Source: Flavilitoribacter nigricans DSM 23189 = NBRC 102662 (GTDB lineage Bacteria > Bacteroidota > Bacteroidia > Chitinophagales > Saprospiraceae). From it: a DNA stretch of 64,000 nt. Positions 52,092 to 59,963 of this stretch are shown here, piece by piece (within the stretch, counting starts at the first letter, position 1; each line of letters starts with the position of its first letter). The notes under the pieces were generated by a model. The model made no database searches. It was given only the letters and a program-made list of their open reading frames with translations, and was not told the origin of the DNA. The stretch is from assembly GCF_002646595.1 (NCBI RefSeq), contig NZ_PDUD01000017.1, positions 186,001-250,000 of the forward strand, given 5' to 3'. The position numbers and the translations under genes were made by a program.

Positions 52092-53735
52092 TTACCCAAT
52101 TGAACGGGCTGTGTTGATCACATTAACGCCGTTGAAACGGGCCGTTGAACTGCCGTGAGAAACGGCACTCGACTGGCCGGGTTGCCCCTTGCCGTCGAAG
52201 AAAGAACCGTTCAGCCGGTAGTCCCGCTCATCGCAGACCTGCACGCAGGAATTCCAGAATTCCTGGGTATTGGACTGGTAGGCCACATCCTTCAGCATAC
52301 CGGCGATCTTGCCGTCCTTGATCTCAAAGAACAGTTCACCGCCGAACTGGAAATTGTAGCGTTGCTGATCGATGGAATAGGAACCATCCTTGACGATGTA
52401 TACGCCCTTTTCTACCCCGCTGATCATTTGCTCGGGCGTCAGTTGTTCTTTACCGGGCGCCAGCGATACATTGGCCATGCGCTGGAACTGGACACTGCTC
52501 CAGCTATCGGCGTAGCAACATCCGTGCGATTCTTTTTCTCCCAGGATATGGGCCTGATCGCGAATGGCCTGGTAATTGACCAGTATGCCGTCCTTCACCA
52601 AATCCCACTGCTTGGTCTTAACTCCTTCGTCGTCGTAAGCGACGGCTCCCAGCGAACCGACCTGGGTCTTATCCGCAAACAGGTTTACCTGATCACTACC
52701 GAAGTTGAAGTCCTTGCTTTCCCATTTATCCAGGGTCGCAAAGCTCGTTCCGGCGTAGTTGGCTTCGTAACCGAGTACACGATCCAGTTCGAGCGGGTGC
52801 CCGACGGACTCGTGAATGGTCAGCCAGAGGTGGGAAGGTTCCAGTACCAGATCGTATTTGCCGGGCTCCACGGACTTAGCCGACAGGATCTGCTTGACCT
52901 GCTCGGCCGCCATGGCGGCATCCTCAACGATATCGTAGGATTTGTTGTAGAGCATCACATCACCCGGAGCGACGATCTGGTCTTCGGGACGGGCGTCGAG
53001 ATACTCGTAACCCATGCCGACCGGCGCGCTGAACGCTCCACGCTGTTTGAACTGACCGGATTCTTTATCGATCACCGTCACGTTGAACGTCGGCCAGGTA
53101 CGGTGGATATCCTGATCGATGTAAGACCCCTCGGTGGAAGCAAAGTATTTCTGCTCGTTCACCAGGAACATGATGCTGTTCACGTAACTGGCGCCTTTGT
53201 CCATCGCGGCCGCATTGGCTTTGAGCAGCAGATCGACTTTATCCTTTACCGGTACTTCGAAAGCATTCTTGACAATCGGGGTCTGGTAGGAAACATCTCC
53301 GTAGGAGGCGACCGGTACCATTTGCACCGGCTCCTTCTGGACCTTGGCGTTGGCTTTGGCAATGGCGGCGGCCTGTTTGGCGGCCTTGGCGATGCCATCT
53401 TCGGTCACGTCGCTGGTTGAGGCAAATCCCCAGGTACCGTCGGCGATCACGCGGATGCCCACTCCGAAGGATTCGGTATTGACAATATTTTGAACTTTAT
53501 CCTCACGGGTAACAACGAACTGGTTGAGATAACGTCCGATACGGATATCGGCGTAGGAAGCTCCGCTGGATTTGGCCGCGTTCAGGGCCACGTTGGCCAG
53601 CCGCTTTTTTTCCAGCACGTCCATTCCCGGAGCCAAAAGATGTTGAGCGTCTACCGTTCGGGCAAACGGGCTGACCGGCAGTAGCATTGCTCCCGCGCCC
53701 ATACCCGCCAACTGAACGAAATTCCTTCTTTTCAT
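52092..53735 (-). CDS. tldD: TldD-like zinc metallopeptidase with Tat signal (paralog 1)
   Basis: The 547-residue protein has the TldD fold with the zinc motif HESVGH (His308, Glu309, His313) in LTIHESVGHPLELDRVLGYE. The N-terminal domain includes SYADIRIGRYLNQFVVTREDKVQNI, and the C-terminal part has GCCYADSW, SIDQQRYNFQFGGELFFEI and SHGSSTARFNGVNVINT. It starts MKRRNFVQLAGMGAGAMLL, a twin-arginine signal, so it should act in the periplasm; E. coli TldD is cytosolic. The reaction in this lineage is unknown. The paralog at 53910 is upstream by 174 bases. Confidence 0.93.
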   Translation of the reverse strand: MKRRNFVQLAGMGAGAMLLPVSPFARTVDAQHLLAPGMDVLEKKRLANVALNAAKSSGASYADIRIGRYLNQFVVTREDKVQNIVNTESFGVGIRVIADGTWGFASTSDVTEDGIAKAAKQAAAIAKANAKVQKEPVQMVPVASYGDVSYQTPIVKNAFEVPVKDKVDLLLKANAAAMDKGASYVNSIMFLVNEQKYFASTEGSYIDQDIHRTWPTFNVTVIDKESGQFKQRGAFSAPVGMGYEYLDARPEDQIVAPGDVMLYNKSYDIVEDAAMAAEQVKQILSAKSVEPGKYDLVLEPSHLWLTIHESVGHPLELDRVLGYEANYAGTSFATLDKWESKDFNFGSDQVNLFADKTQVGSLGAVAYDDEGVKTKQWDLVKDGILVNYQAIRDQAHILGEKESHGCCYADSWSSVQFQRMANVSLAPGKEQLTPEQMISGVEKGVYIVKDGSYSIDQQRYNFQFGGELFFEIKDGKIAGMLKDVAYQSNTQEFWNSCVQVCDERDYRLNGSFFDGKGQPGQSSAVSHGSSTARFNGVNVINTARSIG

Positions 53736-53815
53736 CTGTTAACTTGGATTAAGTGGTTAGTAAAAGTTTGTTTTTGATCAATTTTGGCCGGTGTTGGCTG
53801 TGAGGTTTTGAGTGT

Positions 53816-53906
53816 TACCGACTGGAAGGCGGTTTTACGGTTTTCCTCTTGGTCGTTTCGCCGACTTGGAAGTCGGCGGTACGGTTTGGCCGACTGGAAG
53901 TCGGCC
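53816..53906. repeat. REP-like triple hairpin (CCGACT-gga-AGTCGG)
   Basis: Two exact stems, CCGACT-TGGA-AGTCGG (53861-53876) and GGCCGACT-GGA-AGTCGGCC (53888-53906), follow a diverged one, ACCGACTGGAAGGCGGT (53816-53832). They sit just after the stop of the upstream TldD paralog and before the next one. They may protect or terminate that transcript, or be an extragenic REP cluster. Confidence 0.75.
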
Positions 53907-53909
53907 TGA

Positions 53910-55550
53910 CTAGATGGACCGGCCGGTATTGATCACGTTGACGCCGTTGAAGCGCGCCGTTGAGCTACCGTGCGATACCGCACTGACCTGCGAAGGCTGC
54001 CCCTTTCCGTCAAAGAAAGAACCGAAGAAACGATAGTCGTCCTCGTCGCATATCTTCACACAACTGTTCCAGAATTCCTGGGTATTACTCTGGTAGGCTA
54101 CGTCGTTCAGCATGCCGGCGATCTCTCCGTCCTTGATCTCATAGAATACGGTACCTCCGAACTGGAAGTTGTAGCGTTGCTGATCGATGGAGTAAGAGCC
54201 CCGACCGGCGATGTAGATCCCTTTTTCCACATCCTTGATCATTTGGGCGGAAGAATAGGGATCGTTACCCGGTGCCAGGGATACATTCGGCATGCGCTGG
54301 AACTGTACGTCCTGCCAGGTTTGCGCGTAGCAGCAGCCGTGCGATTCGTTCTGATCGATAATATGTACCTGATCCCGGATTGCCTGGTAGTTGACCAGCA
54401 CGCCGTCCTTGATCAGATCCCAGCGTTTGCATTGTACGCCTTCGTCATCGTATCCCACAGCGCCCAAAGTACCTTCCTGTACCTTGTCGGCAAAAATATT
54501 GACTACGTCGCTTCCGTATTTGAAATCACCGGATTCCAGTTTATCCAGGGTCGCAAAACTCGTACCGGCGTAGTTGGCTTCGTAGCCGAGTACGCGGTCC
54601 AGTTCCAGCGGGTGACCAACGGATTCGTGGATGGTCAGGCCGAGGTGATTCGGCTCGAGGACCAGGTCGTATTTACCCGGTTCCACGGATTTGGCCGAGA
54701 GCATGCCTTTGGCCTGCATAGCGGCGATCCCGGCGTCTTCCACAATATCGTAGCTCTTGCGGTACAACATCATTCCGTCCGGTCCCTGCAGTTTGTCTTC
54801 GGCCTTCGGGATCATGTATTCCCAACCCATACCCATGGGCGCGCTCATGGCGTTGCGGGATTTGAATTTCCCGGCTTCCCGGTCGATGGCATTGACACTA
54901 AAGGTGGGCCAGATCCGGTGAACATCCTGATCGATGTAGGAACCTTCCGTGGAGGCGAAATACTTCTGCTCGTTGACCATGAACAGGCTGGAGTTGACGA
55001 AACTGGCTCCGGCTTCCTGGGCCGCAGCGTTCGCGCTCAGCAGGAGATCCACCTTTTCGGAAACGGGAACTTCAAAGGCATTTTTCTGAATGGGTGCCTT
55101 CCAGCTCACCTCGCCGTAAGATTTGACGGGTGCCAGTTTGACCGGGTCGGTCTGGAATTTGGAATTGGCCTTGGCAATGGCCGTAGCCTGTTCGGTCGCT
55201 TTTTTGATACCGTCCGGAGTCACCTCATTGGTAGCGGCAAAGCCCCAGGTGTCGTTGACGATCACCCGAATGCCCACGCCGAAGGATTCCGTGTTAACGA
55301 TATTCTGTACTTTATTTTCCCGGGTAAAAACGTACTGATTGAGGTAACGCCCGATACGCACGTCGGCGTAGCTGGCTCCGTTGGCTCGAGCCGTATTGAG
55401 GGCCACATCCGCTAAGGCTTTCTTCTGGGCGTTGTCCAGAGGCATCTCCAGAAAACGCTCCACCGAAACCGCCTTACCGGTGATCGGTACGGCTAATGCC
55501 ATACCTCCGATCCCCAATCCAGCCAGGTGAACAAAATCTCTTCTTTTCAA
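53910..55550 (-). CDS. tldD: TldD-like zinc metallopeptidase with Tat signal (paralog 2)
   Basis: The 546-residue protein is colinear with its neighbour at 52092. The zinc motif HESVGH falls at the same residues (308-313), with the same GCCYAQTW, SIDQQRYNFQFGG and SHGSSTARFNGVNVINT motifs. By eye well over half of the residues are identical, showing a tandem duplication. The N-terminus MKRRDFVHLAGLGIGGMAL is also a Tat signal. It is the first gene of the leftward cluster. What separates the two copies functionally is unknown. Confidence 0.93.
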   Translation of the reverse strand: MKRRDFVHLAGLGIGGMALAVPITGKAVSVERFLEMPLDNAQKKALADVALNTARANGASYADVRIGRYLNQYVFTRENKVQNIVNTESFGVGIRVIVNDTWGFAATNEVTPDGIKKATEQATAIAKANSKFQTDPVKLAPVKSYGEVSWKAPIQKNAFEVPVSEKVDLLLSANAAAQEAGASFVNSSLFMVNEQKYFASTEGSYIDQDVHRIWPTFSVNAIDREAGKFKSRNAMSAPMGMGWEYMIPKAEDKLQGPDGMMLYRKSYDIVEDAGIAAMQAKGMLSAKSVEPGKYDLVLEPNHLGLTIHESVGHPLELDRVLGYEANYAGTSFATLDKLESGDFKYGSDVVNIFADKVQEGTLGAVGYDDEGVQCKRWDLIKDGVLVNYQAIRDQVHIIDQNESHGCCYAQTWQDVQFQRMPNVSLAPGNDPYSSAQMIKDVEKGIYIAGRGSYSIDQQRYNFQFGGTVFYEIKDGEIAGMLNDVAYQSNTQEFWNSCVKICDEDDYRFFGSFFDGKGQPSQVSAVSHGSSTARFNGVNVINTGRSI

Positions 55551-56072
55551 AATGGATGGTTTTATACGAAGCTGTCGGTAGCGGCCTTTCCATACTTATC
55601 AAGGACCATTTTTTGGCCGTTATAGTACCAGGGCAATACCTCGGTCAGTTCTGGGTTAATGTTTGAGGACGAGTAAGAACGGAAAAAAGGGGCTTAATAA
55701 AATCGAAGTGCCGACCACAGCTTCTATGGTTAACGTTTTGGCTAAGTTAATGTATTTGCTTCGATCTATCCCCGTGAAAGGAGCTAATGATGACCAAACC
55801 GGGAAGGATGTAGACGAAATTTGAACTCGTACCGAGCAAGCGGCAGATTCCGGCGACCTACACATTACCTATCCACGGAATTTTCCGTAAAAATAAAAAT
55901 CTAAATTGGATATGCAAATCCCTTTCGGCTCCTGTATCTTTCCGAAAAAACCACCTTATCCAGATGGATTTCGCCTACCGATTTATCCTTCTGACCGCCC
56001 TGTTGGGCTGCCTGATCTCCGCTTTCCGGGCAAAGTTGTCCGGTGGTAAATGAAAATAATTATCTTCGGCTG
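55551..56072. other. 522 bp gap between divergent genes
   Basis: This separates the leftward TldD cluster from the rightward helicase and should hold both promoters. I found no exact TAnnTTTG box with a matching TTG. TAAATTGG at about 55899 is one base from the -7 consensus. Only a possible 29-codon ORF at 55964 was seen. Confidence 0.4.
55964..56053 (+). CDS. Possible 29-residue hydrophobic peptide
   Basis: The frame reads MDFAYRFILLTALLGCLI then SAFRAKLSGGK and a stop. It looks like one membrane helix with a basic tail, or a lipoprotein signal (LLGC). It ends 19 bases before the helicase start. Nothing else supports it; it may be chance or a leader peptide. Confidence 0.2.
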   Translation: MDFAYRFILLTALLGCLISAFRAKLSGGK

Positions 56073-57314
56073 ATGAAATTTACCGATTACCAATTTGATC
56101 CCAAAATAAAGAAAGGACTGGAGCAACTCGGCTTCCAGCGTCCCACTGATATTCAGTATAAATCCATTCCCAATATCCTGAAAGGGGAAGACCTGCTGGC
56201 CATTGCCCAGACGGGTACCGGCAAAACGGCGGCCTTTGCCATTCCCATTATCGATATGCTCTACCGCAAGAAACAAAATCAACGGAGACCGGATGGCGTA
56301 AAGTGCCTGGTACTGGCCCCAACCCACGAGCTGGCCAACCAGCTCAACGGCGTATTCAAGCAGATCGCACAATTTACCAATATCAAAACTACGGCCCTGA
56401 TCGGCGGTGTGGATCAGGATCCGCAGATCAGTCAATTGAACAAGGGGGTAGATATCGTTATCGCCACGCCCGGCCGGATGTTTGACCTGATTAGTCAGGG
56501 ACACCTGCTCACGCACCGGATCGAGATCCTCGTGCTGGATGAAGCCGACCACATGCTGGATCTGGGTTTTATCAAAGACATTCGCGACCTGATTCGCAAG
56601 CTGCCCAAACGACGGCAAACGCTTTTCTTTTCGGCTACCATCAACAACAAGATCAAAAAGATCGCCTATTCGCTGGTCAATCAGCAGGCGATCCGCATCC
56701 AGCTTTCTCCGAAAGATCCGGTCGCCAAGAACATTGATCACTCGGTAGTCTTTGTCGAAATGGACCACAAACGCTTTTTCCTGGAACGGGTGATCAACGA
56801 AAATCCCGAAAGCAAGATCCTGGTCTTCGTCCGTACGAAAGTCCGGGCCGAACGGGTGGCTAAAGCCATGCAGCGCGTAAATATCCCGGCCCTGACCATC
56901 CACGGCGATAAGGACCAGAGCGACCGCTCTAAAGTGTTGCGGGAATTCAGGAACGGAAAAACCAATGTGCTGATTGCCACGGATGTCACCGCGCGCGGTA
57001 TTGATATTCCGGACATCGAGATCGTGATCAATTACGACCTGCCGGAAGAGGCGGAAAATTACGTGCACCGCGTGGGCCGGACCGGACGGGGCGAGCGCCG
57101 GGGCGATGCCTATTCTTTCTGCGCACCGGAAGAACAGGACACCCTGGATCAGATCCAGACCTTCCTGGATAAAGAGATCAAAGTGCTGGAACTCAACAAA
57201 GCGGAATACGACGATACCCTGAAGATAGAACGGGAAAGGAAAAACGACTACCAGGCCCTGATGGAGGAGATTGAGGAACTGGAAAAGCGGAAGAAGAAAA
57301 AGCGGAAGAAGTAA
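56073..57314 (+). CDS. DEAD-box RNA helicase
   Basis: The start is at the ATG 56073 (MKFTDYQFDPKIKKGLEQLGF), which gives a normal Q-motif region; the longer frame adds ten unrelated residues. The 413-residue protein has Walker A AQTGTGKT, PTHELANQL, TPGRMFDL, DEAD box in LVLDEADHMLDLG, FFSATI, RGIDIPDIEIVINYDLP and HRVGRTGR. The C-terminal tail is short and ends in a long Lys/Arg run (KRKKKKRKK), which probably helps RNA binding. It fits the RhlE-like group that acts in ribosome assembly or RNA decay. A bidirectional terminator follows. Confidence 0.95.
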   Translation: MKFTDYQFDPKIKKGLEQLGFQRPTDIQYKSIPNILKGEDLLAIAQTGTGKTAAFAIPIIDMLYRKKQNQRRPDGVKCLVLAPTHELANQLNGVFKQIAQFTNIKTTALIGGVDQDPQISQLNKGVDIVIATPGRMFDLISQGHLLTHRIEILVLDEADHMLDLGFIKDIRDLIRKLPKRRQTLFFSATINNKIKKIAYSLVNQQAIRIQLSPKDPVAKNIDHSVVFVEMDHKRFFLERVINENPESKILVFVRTKVRAERVAKAMQRVNIPALTIHGDKDQSDRSKVLREFRNGKTNVLIATDVTARGIDIPDIEIVINYDLPEEAENYVHRVGRTGRGERRGDAYSFCAPEEQDTLDQIQTFLDKEIKVLELNKAEYDDTLKIERERKNDYQALMEEIEELEKRKKKKRKK

Positions 57315-57346
57315 AGTTTAACCGCCATTTGTGCAAGCCTGAAAAA

Positions 57347-57392
57347 CAAAGGATCGCAAAGTATCCCGGAGGTATACCCTTGCGACCCTTTG
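57347..57392. terminator. Bidirectional terminator after the helicase gene
   Basis: CAAAGGATCGCAA (57347) pairs with TTGCGACCCTTTG (to 57392) with one mismatch, extended toward GTAT/ATAC at the loop. It lies in the 110-base gap between the helicase and the convergent small-subunit gene. Confidence 0.7.
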
Positions 57393-57424
57393 TGTCTGCA
57401 TTGTGCCTTTCGGCCGATCGGCGA

Positions 57425-57997
57425 TCAGATCGCCCAGGCTTTATCCCCTTTTTCGTAAGGGATACAGCCTTCCCACCGGCCCGGCGTTTCCACGTAACGC
57501 AGCGCCTGGGTAGCGCCCACTTCCGAAGAGAAGTAGCCCCAGAGCGTCAATTGCTTCATCATGGAAAAATAGTGGTTGGGAGCACCGTTCTCCTTCGTTT
57601 TATTGTATTCATTGGCCTCCTGATCGAGTGCCGTCAGAAATTCGGTTTTTTCCTCCGCGCTCAGCTTCATGAAATCTTTCGAATATTTGGCATTCGATGC
57701 TTCGTTGAGCTTTCCGATGCCCTCCAGGAAGATCTCCTGGTCCTGTTTTTCATAACAATCCGTCACGATCACTTTCATAAACTCTCCGATCTCGGCGGCC
57801 TTGGCACCGGGCGAAGAAGCGGTTGTCGGCAGGATCGTCTCTCCCACCTCGTCCAGGAAAGCGATATTGGTGGGCGTGAACTCCACGGTGGACAATTGCA
57901 CCGTATCCGGTTTACAACCGTACAGAAATATTTCCGAACCAATTATAGTGCCCCCGAGCATTAAAGAAACCCGGGAAAGTGCATCTCGTCTGGTCAT
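57425..57997 (-). CDS. Gluconate 2-dehydrogenase subunit 3-like protein (Tat)
   Basis: The 190-residue protein starts with a twin-arginine signal (TRRDALSRVSLMLGG). Family motifs follow: FLDEVGETILPTTASSPGAKAAEIGEFMKVIVTDCY and the C-terminal FFSSEVGATQALRYVETPGRWEGC. This small subunit is the partner of periplasmic GMC-type sugar or alcohol dehydrogenases and carries them through the Tat system. The GMC gene lies upstream on the same strand, separated by 97 bases that hold a foldback repeat. Confidence 0.9.
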   Translation of the reverse strand: MTRRDALSRVSLMLGGTIIGSEIFLYGCKPDTVQLSTVEFTPTNIAFLDEVGETILPTTASSPGAKAAEIGEFMKVIVTDCYEKQDQEIFLEGIGKLNEASNAKYSKDFMKLSAEEKTEFLTALDQEANEYNKTKENGAPNHYFSMMKQLTLWGYFSSEVGATQALRYVETPGRWEGCIPYEKGDKAWAI

Positions 57998-58012
57998 AAT
58001 TTTATTTTTTCC

Positions 58013-58093
58013 GGGGGTCAGGAGTCAGGGGTGAGGAGTCAGGAGGATATTAAAAGCCCCCCTGACACCTAACGCCTGACCCCTGACACCTCA
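58013..58093. repeat. Simple-unit foldback with GTCAGGAG arms
   Basis: GGGGGTCAGGAGTCAGGGGTGAGGAGTCAG variants on the left are mirrored by CCCCCCTGACACCTAACGCC and TGACCCCTGACACC on the right around a short AT loop (GATATTAAAA). It fills the gap between the GMC gene and its small-subunit gene, so it may set their relative expression. Confidence 0.7.
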
Positions 58094-58094
58094 T

Positions 58095-59774
58095 TTACAA
58101 ATTCATTTTCTTCAGCTCGTTGACGGCGTGATCTACCGCCCGGGCGGTGAAGGCCATGTATCCCAGAGATGGGTTCTGGCAGCCGGCGGAAGTCATGAAG
58201 GAGCCGTCCGTCACAAAGACGTTGGGAGCATCCCATACCTGGTTCCACTTATTGAGCACGGAAGTTTTGGGATCACTACCCATCCGGGCCGTACCCATTT
58301 CGTGAATACCCCGGCCCGGTGTGCCGTCGCCATCCCATTTATTGACGTTTTTGACACCGGCAGCTTCCAGCATTTCGGCCGCATCGTTCATCATGTCCTG
58401 ACGCATCTTGAGCTCATTTTCCTTGAGTTCGCAATCGATCGCCACCACATTGAGGCCCCATTTGTCCGTTTTCGTTTTGTCCAGCGTGATCTTATTGTCG
58501 TAATCCGGCAACATTTCACCGAAACCGCCGATACCCATTGTCCAGCTACCCGGTTCGGTCAGCGCTTCTTTCAGGTTGGCACCGATGCTGTATTCAGCCA
58601 CGTTCCGTTGCCAGCCCTGACGGCTTGCTCCACCCTGGTAGCCGAATCCGCGCAGGTAATCCCGTTTGTCGCCGAACAGGTTGCGGTAACGCGGGATATA
58701 AACACCATTCGGCCGGCGGCCGTAGTAGTATTTGTCTTCGTAACCTTCAACGTCACCACCGGCACCAACGCCCAGGTGATGGTCCATGAGGTTGTGGCCC
58801 AGTTGGCCGCTGCTGCTACCCAGTCCTTCCGGCCACACATCCGTAGCGGAATTCATCAGGATCCAGGTAGAGTTGATCGTCGAAGCATTCAGGAAGACGA
58901 CCTTTGCTTTGTATTCGTAAGTTTCGTTGGTCTGTGCATCCAGGATCTCCACGCCGGTAGCCCGTTGGGTGTCCTTATCGTAAATGATCTTCGTCACGAT
59001 GCTCCAGGGGCGCAGAGTGAGGTTACCCGTTTTCATGGCCGCTGGCAAGGTAGACGACTGGGTACTGAAATAGCCGCCGAACGGACAGCCCAGGGAGCAC
59101 TTATTCCGGTACTGGCAAAGGGTACGTCCCGCAAGCGGTCCGGTTACGTGGGCAGCCCGACCGATGATCATGTGGCGCTGGCCCTTGTAGTGTTCCTTGA
59201 TCCGGGCGGCAACGTCCTTCTCCACGCAGGTCATTTCCATCGGAGGCAGGAATTGCCCGTCCGGAAGTTGAGGAAGACCGTCGCGATTACCGCTGATACC
59301 GGCAAAGCGCTCAACGTAATCGTACCAGGGTGCGATGTCCTTGTAGCGTACCGGCCAGTCGATCGCAATACCTTCCTTGGCATTGGCCTCGAAATCGAAA
59401 TCACTCAGGCGGTAGCTCTGTTTTCCCCAGAGCAGCGATCGCCCACCTACCTGGTAGCCCCGAAACCAGTCGAAGCGTTTGATCTCGGTATAAGGGCAGT
59501 CCTTATCGCTGGCCCACCATTCGAGATTCTTTTCGTTGAGCGGATAGTCCCGTTTGAGTACCGGGTAATCCTCGATCATTTTTTGGGTACGGGTACCGCG
59601 GTGCTCGAACGCCCAGGGTGGCTTGAGGGCACTGTGATAATCTTTTACATGCTCTACGTTCTGCCCCCGCTCCAGCATGATCGTTTTAAGTCCTTTTTCA
59701 CACAATTCCTTGGCAGCCCAGCCTCCGCTGATGCCGGAACCAATGACAATTGCGTCAAATACGTTGTCTGCCAT
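58095..59774 (-). CDS. GMC-family dehydrogenase (large subunit)
   Basis: The 559-residue flavoprotein has the FAD-binding GSGISGGWAAKELCEKGLKT with the E of ERG, the middle RSLLWGKQSYRLSDFDFEANAKEG, a Cys-rich loop CQYRNKCSLGCPFGGYFSTQS, and the C-terminal GMC domain with the catalytic His in GRGIHEMGTARMG and FVTDGSFMTSAGCQNPSLGYM. It oxidises a sugar or polyol hydroxyl in the gluconate/2-keto acid dehydrogenase manner. It has no signal peptide; export is expected by hitch-hiking on the Tat small subunit at 57425. The true electron acceptor (a cytochrome) is not in the window. Confidence 0.93.
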   Translation of the reverse strand: MADNVFDAIVIGSGISGGWAAKELCEKGLKTIMLERGQNVEHVKDYHSALKPPWAFEHRGTRTQKMIEDYPVLKRDYPLNEKNLEWWASDKDCPYTEIKRFDWFRGYQVGGRSLLWGKQSYRLSDFDFEANAKEGIAIDWPVRYKDIAPWYDYVERFAGISGNRDGLPQLPDGQFLPPMEMTCVEKDVAARIKEHYKGQRHMIIGRAAHVTGPLAGRTLCQYRNKCSLGCPFGGYFSTQSSTLPAAMKTGNLTLRPWSIVTKIIYDKDTQRATGVEILDAQTNETYEYKAKVVFLNASTINSTWILMNSATDVWPEGLGSSSGQLGHNLMDHHLGVGAGGDVEGYEDKYYYGRRPNGVYIPRYRNLFGDKRDYLRGFGYQGGASRQGWQRNVAEYSIGANLKEALTEPGSWTMGIGGFGEMLPDYDNKITLDKTKTDKWGLNVVAIDCELKENELKMRQDMMNDAAEMLEAAGVKNVNKWDGDGTPGRGIHEMGTARMGSDPKTSVLNKWNQVWDAPNVFVTDGSFMTSAGCQNPSLGYMAFTARAVDHAVNELKKMNL

Positions 59775-59881
59775 ATCGTTTTAAATTGAGTCTGATTACG
59801 GGTTGAAAGGTAGAATAAAATTATCATTTTGTTATTTAAATTGCCGGACGAATTAGATTTGGTCCGGAAAACAACCAACAT

Positions 59882-59915
59882 AAAAAAAGCGACACCGGAA
59901 AATTCCAATGTCGCT
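59882..59915 (-). terminator. Rho-independent terminator of the SulP gene
   Basis: On the minus strand AGCGACA pairs with TGTCGCT, with an inner GGAA/TTCC stem, and is followed by TTTTTTT. It lies about 50 bases past the SulP stop and before the GMC gene. Confidence 0.85.
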
Positions 59916-59963
59916 CTCAACGCTAGATCACCCTTCGAATGATGATCCTAAGTAAAACTATCT

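Noticed and set aside
53970-55415. 481-codon open frame antisense to the second TldD gene
   Set aside because: It is a long shadow produced by the codon composition of the real gene. The sense frame has a complete family match, a zinc motif and a signal peptide; the antisense product matches nothing recognisable.
55656-55865. Possible 69-residue leftward protein in the 55551-56072 gap
   Set aside because: There is no domain and no neighbour support. Some hydrophobic residues at the N-terminus are not enough to call it.
58128-59789. 553-codon open frame antisense to the GMC dehydrogenase
   Set aside because: The sense strand encodes a full GMC protein with all family motifs. The antisense frame shows no domain and has no promoter or neighbour support.
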